Of a DNA stretch of 64,000 nt, positions 11,546 through 22,740 are shown in pieces. The DNA is from Hermatobates lingyangjiaoensis (taxonomy: Eukaryota; Arthropoda; Insecta; Hemiptera; Hermatobatidae). The stretch spans positions 589,001 through 653,000 of the forward strand of contig JAPFBL010000223.1 in assembly GCA_026182355.1 (NCBI GenBank), given 5' to 3'. Position numbers and translations under genes: made by a program. Below the pieces are notes generated by a model. That model did not search any database and was not told the origin of the DNA. It saw only the letters and a program-made list of their open reading frames with translations. Position 1 is the first letter of the stretch, and every line of letters begins with the position of its first letter.

Positions 11546-13412
11546 ATTTTAATATTGTCCTGGCCTAATGGTTTACTTACTATAGTTGTATTCGTTTCAT
11601 TTATTTACATTGTTTAAATTGACTTGGAAATTTTTTCCAGTATCCAATGAAATAAAATTGATGTTCAGAGGTTTAATGAGAAATCTTTAAATGATGTAAT
11701 GTTTTATACGATACTCGTATATAAGAAGATGTAATATGATATCTCACATGTAAAAAAATCACCGCTATTGAACATACATTTCTGTTGCTTTATATCAGGC
11801 ATGGGCAACCTTTTGTGAATTGAGGGCCGCATTATGTAATTTCCAAGTGACCGCGGACCGCATGGTAATATCTGTGATATTTTGATATATACAGCTTATA
11901 TGTATAATGATTTTTATAAAGATATAGAAATACATACAGTGCTCTGTATTAATGTGTCAATAATTATTTAACTTTTTATTGTTACTATAATGAAAATTAT
12001 TATTCATATCTCATTGTCTCCTTAGAGACAATGATAACAATGATCACAAACAATCTCCAAAAGATTAGTGCGTCATACGAGTATATGAAAAAACTAAAAC
12101 ATTTGTTGCTATAGAGCTCTCTCTCTCACTCTCATGTTGTAATTTCCTTCCAAAAGTCACGGTGAGCTTTTTTTAATAACCAAAAAGCAAAGGTACTTTT
12201 AATATTAAGATAGAATTCCCGATAATCTCCGAGGGCCGCACAAATACACGTGCTGGGCCGCATGTGGCCCGCGGGCCGCAGGTTGCCCATGCCTGCTTTA
12301 TATGGTGTAATGGATTTGTCTTACAAAATCCTCTAATCAATCTATATGCCACACCCATGGACAAAAGTTAATATCAGGTGTTTATTTTTTTGTGTATGTG
12401 AATCATAGTATCTTTGGGTAATATTGAAGTGTGAAGATTGGATTCGGCAAATATCCACTTTTATCACTATTCTAGTCTAATAGTTTATATCTATTACTTT
12501 TAAAAATTTCAACCTTCTAAAAGTTTTAAATTATATTGCAAAGTCAGGTTTTAATTTAGTATCCAAAACTGGCTTGTTAGTAATATATTTTTTCTCAATA
12601 TATAGTTACAGTAACCTTATAACAGAGTTATAAGGTTACTTATATGATGTGGTACATCACACAGGAAAATGATAACACTCGCTCAGAGTAACTTAATTTT
12701 TTATGATTTTTGACAAAGGAAAAGAAAAGTTTTTTTTTTTAAGAAACACTAATATTATAATTTTAAAAAAGATCAAAATCTAAACCATAATTCAAACTTG
12801 AAAACATTCTTTGGATAATAATAAACAAAATTATCCTATATCTTAGATATTAAGATATTAAGATGGCATTTATTCTTACTTGTTTCTGACATTTTTCAGG
12901 CAAATAAGAATATTTTCATGTTTTAAATATATTTTAAATCAACAGTGTTAACCTTTCGAATATGAATTACTCCCATCCGCTAAATATCAAAAAAACGTAA
13001 AAAAAACTTTCAGGGGAATATAAAGTGTATAAATACGTCGAAATATTATAACAAAATGTATATTGTCTACTATATTTCATTTATATTAATCTTCACATTT
13101 TATATTTTTAACCTATTATCAAACGATGATATATATAATTTATTGGAATTAATTACTAATAACACTAATAATAATAATAATAATAATTTAATTACTATAA
13201 TATAAAATAAAATTATAAATATTATTTGTAATTTTTTATTGTAGAAAAAAAATATGTTCAACTAATATTTTAAAACAAAATAAATACTAATGAAAATCTC
13301 TCATTTAGACATTTATATTATGTCTAAATGGGACATTATATATCATATACCCAAGGAGTTTGATATTATGTTGAGTCATAGTAAAGCTGAGTGTAGGCCA
13401 CCACAGATTTTT
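11546..13412 (+). repeat. Q-family element interrupted by a hAT MITE
   Basis: Restarts with TATTGTCCTGGCCTAATGG and ends at the 3' end with CATAGTAAAGCTGAGTGTAG (about 13377-13400), a mutated version of CTTATAGTAAAGTTGAG. The MITE at 11796-12295 is inserted in it, with a perfect target duplication. Confidence 0.7.
11796..12295. mobile_element. hAT-type MITE with perfect 8-bp target duplication
   Basis: Terminal inverted repeats CAGGCATGGGCAACC and GGTTGCCCATGCCTG bound about 500 bp with no coding capacity. The flanks repeat CTTTATAT (11788-11795 and 12296-12303). Eight-base duplications and CAG..CTG ends are typical of hAT elements. Confidence 0.95.
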
Positions 13413-13519
13413 ACCTGTCATCAGATAAACATTGATACATGTTTGTGATATTTGCAATTTATAAACTGATAATTATTAGAACTGATAATTACATTCAATC
13501 AATATTATTTGATCAAGGT

Positions 13520-13945
13520 CAAAGGTGTGTTTCGTGTCGACTTTCTCCCAGTTTTTAGTTATAACCGATATAATTTCATTCCCCATAATGCTCTATTTTT
13601 AGCCTAAATTTTATTTTCATCCGTCAGATGGTATAGCATGTATCGACCTCACGGTGTTTGCTTTTGCAGTTACAAAGATAGTGCCCAAATTTTAAGACTC
13701 TAGAAGTTCCTCTTAGTAGTTTAGGAGAAACAAAATGTTGTATAAAAGGACATTTTGATCAAAAAACTGACTTTCCCATCATGCAAAATTCCTTCTAAAC
13801 TATACAGAACATTTACATATAAGTACGTTTTTGTGAAAAATATTAATTTGGTTCCTCAAAGATTGTGCACTGCAGCTATACAAACTTTAGAATATACATT
13901 CTACCACCTACCGTACCCCCGCACAAACACACACACACTCACCTT
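13520..13945 (-). repeat. Q-family fragment
   Basis: Minus-strand copy of the 5' half with GTAGTTTAGGAGAAACAAAA, CTTTCCCATCATGCA and a short CA run at the usual place (13922-13940). Confidence 0.65.
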
Positions 13946-13974
13946 AAAAACTCATTTGGTATGACATTTCAGAT

Positions 13975-14895
13975 TTTTTGTTAGCTTTTTATGGTTTTTT
14001 TTATTTTCAAGTTTACCACCTTAAAATACCCCCCCCCCCCCTTCTTGCTACGCTAGTTGTTATGGTATTCTTCTATTTTCTATTTTAACTTCTTAAAATA
14101 CCCCCCCCCCCCCTGTGCTACGCTAGTTGTTATGCTTTTTTTTCTATTTTCAATTTTACCGTCTTAAAATGCTGCAGCCCCTCTCGCTGCACTAGTAGTT
14201 ATAGTTTTTTCTATTTTCAATGTTACCGCCTTAAAATACCCCCATCCTTGCTACGCTACTTGTTATAGTTTTTTTTTATTTTCAATTTTACCGCTTTAAA
14301 ATACCGACCCTCCCCCCTTCCTTGCTACGCTAGTTGTTATAGTTTTCTTCTATTTTCAATTTTACCGCCTTAAAATACAGTCCCCCCCACCTCTCGCTAC
14401 ACTAGTTGTTATGGTTTTCTTCTATTTTCTATTTTACCTTCTTAAATGCCCCCCCCCCCCCCCCCATTGCTACGCTAGTTGTTATGGGTTTTTTCTATTT
14501 TCAATAATTTTACCGCCTTAAAATATAGTCCCCCCCCCCCACCTCTCTCTAGACTAGTTGTTATGGTTTTCTTCTATTTTCTATTTTACCTTCTTAAAAT
14601 TCCCCCCCCCCCCCTTGTTACGCTAATTGTTATGGTTTTTTTTCTATTTTCAATTTTTCCGTCTTAAAATGCTGCAGCCCCTCTCGCTGCACTAGTAGTT
14701 ATAGTTTTTTCTATTTTCAATTTTACCACCTTAAAATACCCCCTCCTTGCTATAGTTTTTTTCTATTTTCAATTTTACCGCCTCAAAATACCGCCCCCTC
14801 CCCCACTCCTTGCTACGCTAGTTGTTATGGTTTTCTTCCATTTTCAATTTGACCGCCTTACAATACCGCTCCTCCGGCCCCCCTTGCCATACCAC
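13975..14895. repeat. C-rich tandem array of ~72-bp units
   Basis: About 13 units, each with TTTCAATTTTACCGCCTTAA, a C tract of varying length and TTGCTACGCTAGTTGTTAT. Unit starts near 14046, 14117, 14188, 14249, 14322, 14395, 14468, 14542, 14616, 14687, 14748, 14812 and 14885. The unit resembles the right end of the hAT MITE at 23791-24319 (CCGCCCC, then CTACGCCACTG). Confidence 0.9.
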
Positions 14896-15394
14896 TCTTT
14901 TTATCTTTTTTCTTGACTAGAACAGACGATGAAGCTTTGTTTGCTTTCCCTGAAAGCTTGATCAATAGAAGACCCTCTGTGGTTTCTTCAACAGTGTCTA
15001 CTGCGAGTGTTGGCGTAGGAATGTGGGACAGCAATGCGCACGTCAGCTTCAGCCTTGCATGATCTCAAGAAAGCAGACCAATTACCACATTTATCATTTA
15101 ATTAACATGAGGCCATATTTGCTATCTAAACTCCTTTCACTTTATTTTTTGTAAAAAAAAATTATATTTCTATTATAATAACGAAAGTAAATAGGTCTTA
15201 AAATATATGCATAAAAGATATATATTCTTTCATTAATATTTGCTGAGTATAATTAAAAAATAAAATTAATATTAATTTTATTAAGTAGTACATTTTTATT
15301 ATTAATAAATAAAAATATTTATTTAATTAAAAAACCGATGTGTTTGTTTTTAAATAAATCTGCGTGTCATGTGGAGTGGCGTATATATTTGTTT
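14896..15394. other. No recognised gene
   Basis: A moderately GC-rich part (14920-15070) has no convincing open frame or splice sites. The rest is AT-rich. Confidence 0.4.
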
Positions 15395-15748
15395 TCTAAC
15401 GCTCACACTGATGAGACTTTCACCTTTAGTAGTTTTTTACGGGCGGAAGTTATGGCTCATTTACTATTTGGGACCCATTTTAGTAATGAGCTAGCCACAT
15501 TACCTGTTGATTCTTTGTCGGCAGTCGTAAATTTTGCCTGACTCAAGTGTATTTAGAATAAGGATCTTTTAGGAGTACCTGGCATTGGACAGGCTCAAGA
15601 CTGACGGCTTAATATGCTTTCCGAGTGACGATGTGGTCAGATTTGTTTACCTCTTGCGTGAATAAAACAGTGCCAGGTGGGGGATATAACCATGGATCTA
15701 CCAGTTCAGAGGCGAGTACGTTAACCACTCAGCTAACCTAATCCCAAG
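15395..15748 (-). repeat. tRNA-derived SINE, tail type c
   Basis: Minus-strand copy with a degraded tRNA head (GATTAGGTTAGCTGAGTGGT). The tail is as at 6176, with AAATGAGCCATAACTTCCGC. Confidence 0.8.
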
Positions 15749-15800
15749 TAGCATTATAAGATTATGTCCTCTTATTAAGTATTATATATATATATACATA

Positions 15801-16211
15801 TTTCATTAAAGTACACAGCAGCCTCTGCATTAACGACTTTTAAGCTGGTCTGCTCCAATTTACGAACAGCTTTGCGGTGGGCTGGTGTTAAAAGCCATAT
15901 CAATTGCCCAAGAGACATCTTAATTTGGCATGAGCAGATGTAAAAAGAAAATCACAACTTCCAGACGAAAGGCAAAACTTTTTAATACGACACAAAATAC
16001 AATTCAAAATACGACAAAATGTCGTATTAAAAAGTTTTGCCTTTCGTCTGGAAGTTGTGATTTTCTTTTTACATCTGCTCATGCCAAATTAAGATGTCTC
16101 TTGGGCAATTGATATGGCTTTTAACACCAGCCCACCGCAAGGCTGTTCGTAAATTGGAGCAGACTAGCTTAAAAGTCGTTAACGCAGAGGCTGCTGTGTA
16201 CTTTAATGAAA
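15801..16211. repeat. Palindrome made of two inverted PLE 5' fragments
   Basis: Left arm 15801-15991 and right arm 16020-16211 are inverted copies with only a few differences. The centre is a short AT-rich loop. The right arm carries the PLE N-terminal fragment described at 16094, and the left arm carries its mirror on the minus strand. Confidence 0.9.
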
Positions 16212-16267
16212 CATGTTTACGTGAGGATTTGCTGCCATCATATACAAATATATACATATATGAATGA
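16094..16267 (+). pseudogene. PLE ORF N-terminal fragment
   Basis: An open frame of 57 codons starting with MSLGQLIWLL and continuing AHRKAVRKLEQTSLKVVN, AEAAVYFNETCLREDLLPSY. PLE polyproteins commonly begin with a charged helix followed by a FL..C...LIP-like motif, and the FNETCLREDLLP segment fits this. It ends inside the family A sequence (stop near 16265). A second fragment at 16394-16615 shares KVVNAEAA-YFN and CL-EDLLP-YTN. Assignment to PLE is by motif and by context (family A hairpin adjoining, PLE RT downstream). Confidence 0.5.
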
Positions 16268-16440
16268 TCAAACCACAATAAGAAATAAGAACTCAGTTGG
16301 GTTTTTGACTCTGACGAAGACCACTTGTTACGGTTGAAAGATCTTAGTCTTGTTTTCCCATTTCTTATTGTGGTTTGATCATTGATTGTTATTTCACGTG
16401 TTTATGTGAAATCTTTTTATATATATATTATATATATATA
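16260..16440 (+). ncRNA. Hammerhead-like motif, family A copy
   Basis: The plus strand reads GACT (16307-16310), CTGACGA (16311-16317), A, GACCA, loop, CGGTT (16331-16335), GAA (16336-16338), AGATCT (16339-16344), T, AGTC (16346-16349). GACT/AGTC forms stem I. Stem II is weakened here by one change. AGATCT is self-complementary. The flanking arms are the standard family A sequence, and (TA)n follows from about 16417. Confidence 0.55.
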
Positions 16441-16615
16441 TATATATATTAGTATAAGTGGGCAGCAGGTCTTCTTGGAGACAGATGGAATTAAAATATG
16501 CAGCAGCTTCTGCATTTACGACCTTTCTGCTGATAGCCTCGATTTTCCTCACTATCGTTCGTTGTTCTAGAGGTAATTTCCTTATATAATGGACCAGTGA
16601 CATGTGAACACACAA
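16394..16615 (-). pseudogene. PLE ORF N-terminal fragment, second copy
   Basis: A 73-codon minus-strand frame with EQRTIVRKIEAISRKVVN and AEAAAYFNSICLQEDLLPTY, clearly homologous to the fragment at 16094. It runs into the (TA)n tract, so its last residues (isoleucine-tyrosine repeats) are microsatellite. It faces the family A hairpin from the other side. Confidence 0.5.
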
Positions 16616-16629
16616 GCAAAACTACTGAG

Positions 16630-16735
16630 AAAACTAACAACTATATTAAAATAACAACAGACTAAAAAGAAACAAGCTTTCGACCATATATTGGCCATCT
16701 TCAGGTTAAAACTATGTATAATATCTATACCAAGT
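16630..16735 (-). ncRNA. Hammerhead-like motif, family G
   Basis: Minus strand: CTGAAGA (16704-16698), T, GGCC, loop AATATAT, GGTC, GAA, AGCT, T, then GTTTC. GGCC/GGTC makes a 4-bp stem II with one G-U pair, and AGCT is self-complementary. It lies downstream of the PLE RT relic on the same strand, where a PLE terminal repeat would be. Confidence 0.6.
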
Positions 16736-17149
16736 TAATATATGAATCTGTAAAACTAAACAAAACAAGTATAACAAAAAATAAAACGGGAGATAATAGG
16801 GTACGTGAAAGCAAAACAAAAGATAATAGGTTATAGCAGGGTTGTAAAAATATTCAGGTTAAACCCTCAATTGTTGCCAACCCTACTAGATTCAAGTTCT
16901 CTAACAAATTTATAACTATTATGAAATATATTATATCCATATATCCGTGTATGTACCGAAGAATTATAAAGTTCTCCAATTTTATTTCATTCACAACAGA
17001 ATACTAATCATTACCTCCAATGTTAGCCTATATAATAGCCATTAACATGATGAGGCTGGCTCTCCTGAGAGGAAGCCGTTAGTCACGTCAATGTAAGAGT
17101 ATTTTTGGGTATCTTAGTTCCCATTATCAAACGTATATTCGTCCACTCC

Positions 17150-18370
17150 CAAATTGGTCCGATCTTTTGCCTGTTCTTTGTATTTGATGTCTCACGTTCA
17201 TACTGACATCAAGAAAGTTGTTTTTGTTGTCTATTGTATTGTTAAATTCAGGCATGATTCTTCCTCAAATACATTCCTTGAATTCGTCCATTTGGTTTAT
17301 GTCTTGATATAACAAAACAGTTGTCTACATATCAACAGTTTATGATAAGTTTGATGTCTTCGTTAGTTCATTATGTTATTTTCTAGGTAACACGTTTATG
17401 TGACGAGCTTACAGCGGCTCTATTCATTTGGACATACATTGATACATCTGAGAGTATTGTCCGCTGTGCATGCTTGTAGAACTTTATTCAGCTTGTCTTT
17501 TTTTATGGCTGATAGTGGTATATTGCTGTTAGAAAACTTTTTAACCGCAAGCATTTACAGTAATTTCTGCACTACATAGGTACATGTAAGAGAGCGCATG
17601 ACTTGTAGAATAAATGTTGTAATGTTAATATCATTTTTTTCTCCTTCTTGTCATTTATATGTCTTAATTTCTGTTCTTTTTTTCTTTCTTTTCGTTTTTT
17701 GTTTGTTTGACTTTATTCGTGATGTGGTGTCGTGGGACCAGCCTCCGCGAGGTCCACCTTGGGCGTATCCGTGGCTCGTCGCAGCCCTTCTAATATAGGA
17801 GGGTCGTAGTGGGCTTGCTGATGCGGCTAAAGGGTCTCACGTTAAAAAGCATCCATCTGTTGTGCTTTACTCATGGAATGGCTGAAAGGTTGATAGACAT
17901 GATTACAAATCTAAACAGATATATTGCTGTTAGAACAGACAAAATCACATACGATTTCTATATCTTTAAATGGAACATTAGTGAATAATGGTTGTATATC
18001 TGAAGATCTTATTATTTTTCCTGGTTTGATTTCCCTGATTATACCTATGAATTCATTGGCACCATGAAGCATAGATTTTGCTAGTATATAGAGTAATATT
18101 ATTCTATTAAGTTCTTTAGCTTTACAGGATGTAGAGATGACGGGCGTGAAGAGTTTCCAGGTTTGTGATTTTCGACTCTCCGAATCAAGTTCATAGGACT
18201 AAACTCACCTATGCGCTGAAGGAGTTTTCTGACTTTTCGATATTAAGACATATGATTTAGTTGACCTGAGTTTTCAGTTTGCTAATAAGGTTGCAGGAGA
18301 TCTTCTTGAATTTCCTATCATCTGCTAGTTGTATGTCTAGTTTCTTCTTGTATTTTAATCTGCCTAAAAT
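17150..18370 (-). pseudogene. Penelope-like element reverse transcriptase relic
   Basis: Read on the minus strand with shifts and stops, three blocks fit the PLE reverse transcriptase in the right order. The first is LADDRKFKKISCNLISKLKT (about 18250-18350). The second is ANEFIGIIREIKPGK, then SSDIQPLFTNVPFKDIE (about 17950-18070), matching the S.D(V)..LFTNVP motif. The third, after an insertion, is IPLSAIKKDKLNKVLQAC (about 17455-17520), then a YVDNCFVI catalytic-box relic (about 17310-17335) and NNFLDVSMNV (about 17195-17225). The frame is broken many times. A 385-bp repeat (17535-17919) splits the gene. Family G sequence lies downstream at 16630-16735. Confidence 0.7.
17535..17919. mobile_element. 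SINE-like insertion in the PLE, 16-bp target duplication
   Basis: TATATTGCTGTTAGAA occurs at 17519-17534 and 17920-17935. Removing the insert rejoins the PLE reading frame (SNSNI on both sides). On the minus strand the insert contains TTTTTAACGTGAGACC, CTTTAGCCGCAT and GGTGGACCTCGCGGAGGC, which recur at 58618-58735. An AATAAAG and A-rich tract follow on that strand. Long target duplications point to retroposition. Confidence 0.75.
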
Positions 18371-18414
18371 TACTAGGGTGTTTGATTTATTTACCCTAAA
18401 TAATATTACCCTAT

Positions 18415-18925
18415 ATATGACCAAAAATGTAAAACATAATTAAAAATTTAAAAATTTTTTTGAAGAATAATAAATGTAATTATCCTACATCTTAAATTAA
18501 AAATTAACTTAAAACGATATTTTTTCTGAAATTTTTCAAATAAAATAGGAATATTTTCAAGTTTTAAATTGAAAACTTGTCTTAAATCTTTCATATAAAA
18601 AGAGGTCAGATAAACTATTTAAGAAAACAAAGCCATGTTCTCCAGTAAGAGATTATTTCGTAACACGAAATCTACACTTTCGCTTTTTAAAAATGTTATT
18701 ACTGCTGTAGTTATACTAATAATATTTGCATCAGTGTTGTGATATACAAAAATAAGAATATATATTGATAAATGGATCAATCACTATCTGTACCACCTCC
18801 AGGGATTAAAGACTAATAAATATCTCCCATTTAGTCATTTATATTATACCTAAATGAGACATTGTATATCCAAGAAGTTTGATATTTAGTTTGCTTATAG
18901 TAAAGTTGAGTGTACGTCACTACAG
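18415..18925 (+). repeat. Q-family element, 3' third
   Basis: Runs from ACCAAAAATGTAAAACATAA to the 3' end with GCTTATAGTAAAGTTGAGTG (about 18894-18913). Confidence 0.75.
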
Positions 18926-18944
18926 ATTTGTTGTTAGCCTTTAA

Positions 18945-19015
18945 TTGTTTTCTATTTGTACCCCCTCCATGTGCCGCCCCCTGGCACGTGCCATCCAGGT
19001 CGGACCGCCCCCCAC
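18945..19015. repeat. hAT MITE end fragment
   Basis: CATGTGCCGCCCCCTGGCAC matches the right end of the MITE at 23791-24319 and the array at 40963-41330. Confidence 0.5.
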
Positions 19016-19224
19016 CCACGCCTCTCACCCACATAGACATATGCACACAACTCTTGGCGACACCTGTTTCAAGGGACAGGGGATTTCAGATCACGTATTT
19101 CCGTTCAAACATAATACGGAATTATGATCAGATAGCAATACTTCATTACTTTCCCATCTTTTTCGCGAGTGTATATACTCGTAAAACTAAGAACCATAAA
19201 TCTCTAGTATTATAAAAAAGAAGC

Positions 19225-19660
19225 CCTTCAGTCCGTCCCTCACAAATGTAAACAAATTGACAACTATAACAAGTGAACCATTATTCCAAGATAGATTTTC
19301 AGTTTTTATAGCTATATTGCCCTTTGTTATAATCGAAATTTTATGCAATTTTTTTTTATTAACTGCTAGTTTTAAGTTTAATTTTTTGACAAAATTTTCA
19401 TGTTTGCAAAATTTCTCTAATACGTGGTGTAGCGCTAAAAAAAAATATTTTTTGTAAACATAAAATGTACCATAATATTCTTTTTGTTAATGCAATTTTT
19501 AAAAAAAAATACCTCATCTCCTCCCCCATATAATGCTCTATTTCGAGGTATAATGTCATTCTGATCTGTGAAACAGTATGTCCTATATCCACCTCACAAG
19601 CTTTCAGATTCCATCATAAGCATTTTATGTGAAAACATTTTCATTTTACACAGAAATGTT
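19225..19660 (-). repeat. Q-family fragment
   Basis: Minus-strand middle part: TCAGTTTTTATAGCTATATT and GTCATTCTGATCTGTGAAAC, with CCTCACAAGCTTTCAGATT. Confidence 0.6.
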
Positions 19661-19726
19661 ATTTGTACAGAAATGATTCATTAATTAGGCTTATATATTT
19701 TCTGTATATATGTAAACAAACAAGAT

Positions 19727-19945
19727 ATATATATATATATATATATAATAAAAAGATTTCACATAAACACGTGAAATAACAATTAATGATCAAACCACAA
19801 TAAGAAATGGGAAAACAAGACTAAGATCTTTCAACCATATCAAGCGGTCTCCGTCAGAGTCAAAAACCCAACTGAGTCTTAGTCTTGTTTTCCCATTTCT
19901 TATTGTGGTTTGATCATTGATATATATAATAATATATATATATAT
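19727..19945. repeat. Family A palindrome flanked by (TA)n
   Basis: Left arm from TTTCACATAAACACGTGAAA (about 19757) through the mirror of the hammerhead-like core, right arm GTCTTGTTTTCCCATTTCTT to 19920. (TA)n tracts lie on both sides. The minus-strand core reads CTGACGG, A, GACCG, loop, ATGGTT, GAA, AGATCT, so CTGACGA is altered at its last base. Confidence 0.75.
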
Positions 19946-20259
19946 ATAAAGATATGTATAATTTTACGTTTTGATATATTAGCATGATTCAAATAATAAA
20001 TACGTCTTTTGCGACAAAACCTAAATGAGCTATTCGCAAGTAGTACAAATATGATTCATTAGAATGATGTCATAGGAAATACTCGTATATTTGTCGTGTT
20101 TTCTAAAGGATTTCGGAAGTAAATTCTAAAATGAATCATTTTCAAGGCGAGGCAAATTGTTTAGGTTGTTCAATTTCATTTTGTAAATAAGATTTATTAA
20201 ATTCGTTTCAAAATGAGCAATTTTTTTATATAATTTGCCATTTTGTTTGTAGTTTTGGG

Positions 20260-20262
20260 GTA

Positions 20263-20301
<39 letters not shown>

Positions 20302-20306
20302 CGTGT
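20260..20306. repeat. (TA)n(TG)n microsatellite
   Basis: TA run followed by TG run, close to the long palindrome at 20347. Confidence 0.9.
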
Positions 20307-20346
20307 GTTTGTCAAAAAGTTGTTATATCAGTCGGTGAAGCGATGC

Positions 20347-20806
20347 GTGTTGAACTAGTAATAATAATACTAAAACATGCTAGAGGAAATCAACTGAATC
20401 ACTGATATGGGAATGTCAAATCGGAAAAACAGCAAAAGCTAGTTTTTCAAAAATTTTTTTTAAAGGAGAGTTACAGAGAAGAAAACTTTAATAGACTGCG
20501 TTTTCCGATTTTACCTGAAGTCATTTTCTTCAATTTAATTTCAATATTTCGTTTTTAATTTGTTAAAACATTTTTTTAAAAAAATTTTAAACGTTTAAAA
20601 ACGAAATATTGAAATTAAATTGAAGAAAATGACTTCAGGTAAAACCGGGAAACGCAGTCTATTAAAGTTTTCTTCTCTGTAACTCTCCTTTAAAAAAAAA
20701 TTTTGAAAAACTAGCTTTTGCTGTTTTTCCGATTTGACATTCCCATATCAGTGATTCAGTTGATTTCCTCTAGCATGTTTTATTATTATTATTACTAGTT
20801 CAACAC
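20347..20806. repeat. Long palindrome with ~210-bp arms
   Basis: Arms 20347-20558 and about 20595-20806 match almost base for base; the only changes I see are isolated (for example TTCCGATTTTACC against ACCGGGAAACG). The centre is AT-rich. No open frame and no hammerhead-like core were seen in the arms. Confidence 0.95.
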
Positions 20807-20954
20807 CCAATATTTCGTTTTTAATTAGTTAATAATTTTTTTTTAAATCTTTAAACGTTTGGATATAAACACGACCTAGAAAGTTATATATTATACATAC
20901 ATAGAACTCTTGAAAATGTAATTACCGATATCATATTGAGGAAAGTATTATGTT

Positions 20955-21170
20955 TTCTTATAAAAAAATCAACAACGCGTTTCGAATATTTGATGTCCTT
21001 CTTCAGGTTACATCTGCTCTGCTGGGGTGGTTACACCCCAGAACCTCAGAACATCAAGTGTTCGAAACGTGTAGATAGCTTTTTTCATAAATTACTTTTT
21101 TATATAGAGACATAACACTTTCTCCAATATGAATAAATATCACACTATAACAGGTTGCACAATTAATGAA
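20955..21170. repeat. Family E hammerhead-like inverted repeat, copy 1
   Basis: Left arm on the minus strand: CTGAAGA, A, GGACATCAAATATTC, GAA, ACGCGT, T. Right arm on the plus strand is degraded (GAACATCAAGTGTTC, GAA, ACGTGT). The outer flank (ATATCACACTATAACAG) recurs at other family E copies. Confidence 0.7.
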
Positions 21171-21388
21171 TTACCGATACCTCTTGGGTTTATTTGTAGT
21201 GTTCACAGAGGGTGTTAAAGTCAAAAAAAGAACTGTCTCTTAAAATCGATATATTTAGATGTACATGAAATAGTTAATCAAGGAAACAAAAAAACAATGA
21301 GACTGTTATTTAAATCTAATGCAAGTTTGTAGTTTGTGTATCGGATATCGGATACACGGATTGATAAAGAGATGAGCAGGCTTTAGAT

Positions 21389-21822
21389 CAGTGTTTCCCA
21401 AAGTGGGCGGTACCGCCCCCCTGGGGGCGGTGCTTTGATATCGGGGGGCGGTAATGTAAAAAGGAGTGGGGATTCTATTTATATCAATTGAAAATGTTCA
21501 TCCAATAAAATTTCTAAATTTATGTGAAAACACGACATGTTTCTTAAAATTATTTTTTTTTGATAATTCATTTTTATATTAAAAGTATATTCTCATCTAA
21601 GTTTCTTTTGTTGTGTATTAATTCTTTTGCATAAATATGCTATGAAACAATACATCTATTGGATTCTAAATAAATATTCGATTAGTAATTATTTTAATTT
21701 AATTATTAAAATGTTACTCAATTGGTTATTTAGTCTAGGAATCTGATTGTTATTCAAGAATGTTGAGTTATAGGTTTATGGATCCAAGGGGGCGGTCACT
21801 TGAAAAAGTTTGGGAAACACTG
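21389..21822. mobile_element. hAT-type MITE, perfect 8-bp duplication
   Basis: Ends CAGTGTTTCCCAAA and TTTGGGAAACACTG. CTTTAGAT is repeated at 21381-21388 and 21823-21830. The inner end has a GGGGGCGGT motif typical of this hAT group. No transposase is encoded. Confidence 0.95.
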
Positions 21823-21830
21823 CTTTAGAT

Positions 21831-22399
21831 CTATCAAAAGAAATGTTTATTTATATCTTATGTTCATTGTGCTACTACTCTTAGTGCTCAGAACGATTCA
21901 TAAAAATCATCGAAAAATTGAAAGGATCAAAAAGGATGATACTTTTGAAAATGAAAGCTTTTGGGAAAGGAGATAAGTGGTTAATTACTGGAGGAGGCGA
22001 CGAGGGCCGGAGACATGGTCGTCTCTGCTATCAGTCGTAGAAAGCTGTTGACCTCAATCCCCTCAGATATCAGCGCCCCACAAATCCCCCCTGTCCAGCG
22101 CTTCACTTCCGCTGCATTCCTTTCCTACTTAGACCACTGAATCCACCCTAGATCCTGCCTAAAACTGTTTGATTTATCAACATTTCCTCTCAACTAGGTC
22201 GTAACCTTCTTACACACTTCTATTTTCATTCATTTATTAATTTCTTTCTATTTTATATTCATAACTAATGTTTTAAAACCTAGTTCTAGATTTTCAAATT
22301 TTAATCAAGATACTCACCCTCCTTTTCCCCCTGAATAAATATTTTGAGAACTGAACTACAACATGGTCAAAGGTTGATGAAAAACATACATGCTTAATT
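21831..22399. other. No recognised gene
   Basis: A GC-richer stretch at 21985-22160 has no long open frame. It lies between two family E copies and may be PLE interior sequence. Confidence 0.35.
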
Positions 22400-22740
22400 C
22401 ATTAACTGTGCAATCTGTTATAGTGTGATATTTACTCATGTTAGGAGAAATATTAAGTCTCCACACAAAAAGTTTATTACAAGAAACTAAACAACGCGTT
22501 TCGAAAACTTGATGTTCATCTTCAGGTTACATCTGCTCTGCTGGGGTGGCTGTTCGGGAGGTGAAGCGAAGCAGGGACTACAAGGATTTCAAGGTGAGTC
22601 CTTGCTTGGTTTCACCAGCAGAGCAGATGTAACCTGAAGATGAACATCAAGTGTTCGAAACACGTTGTAGTTTCTTGTAACAAACTTTTTTGTGTGGAGA
22701 CTTCATACTTTTCCTAACGTACACGCTTACTAGTATATCA
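22400..22740. repeat. Family E hammerhead-like inverted repeat, copy 2
   Basis: Right arm, plus strand: GTAAC (22629-22633), CTGAAGA (22634-22640), T, GAAC, ATCAAGT, GTTC (22653-22656), GAA, ACACGT, T, GTAG. The left arm at 22490-22545 is the mirror with an intact ACGCGT. The outer flank is TGCAATCTGTTATAGTGTGA. Confidence 0.8.
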
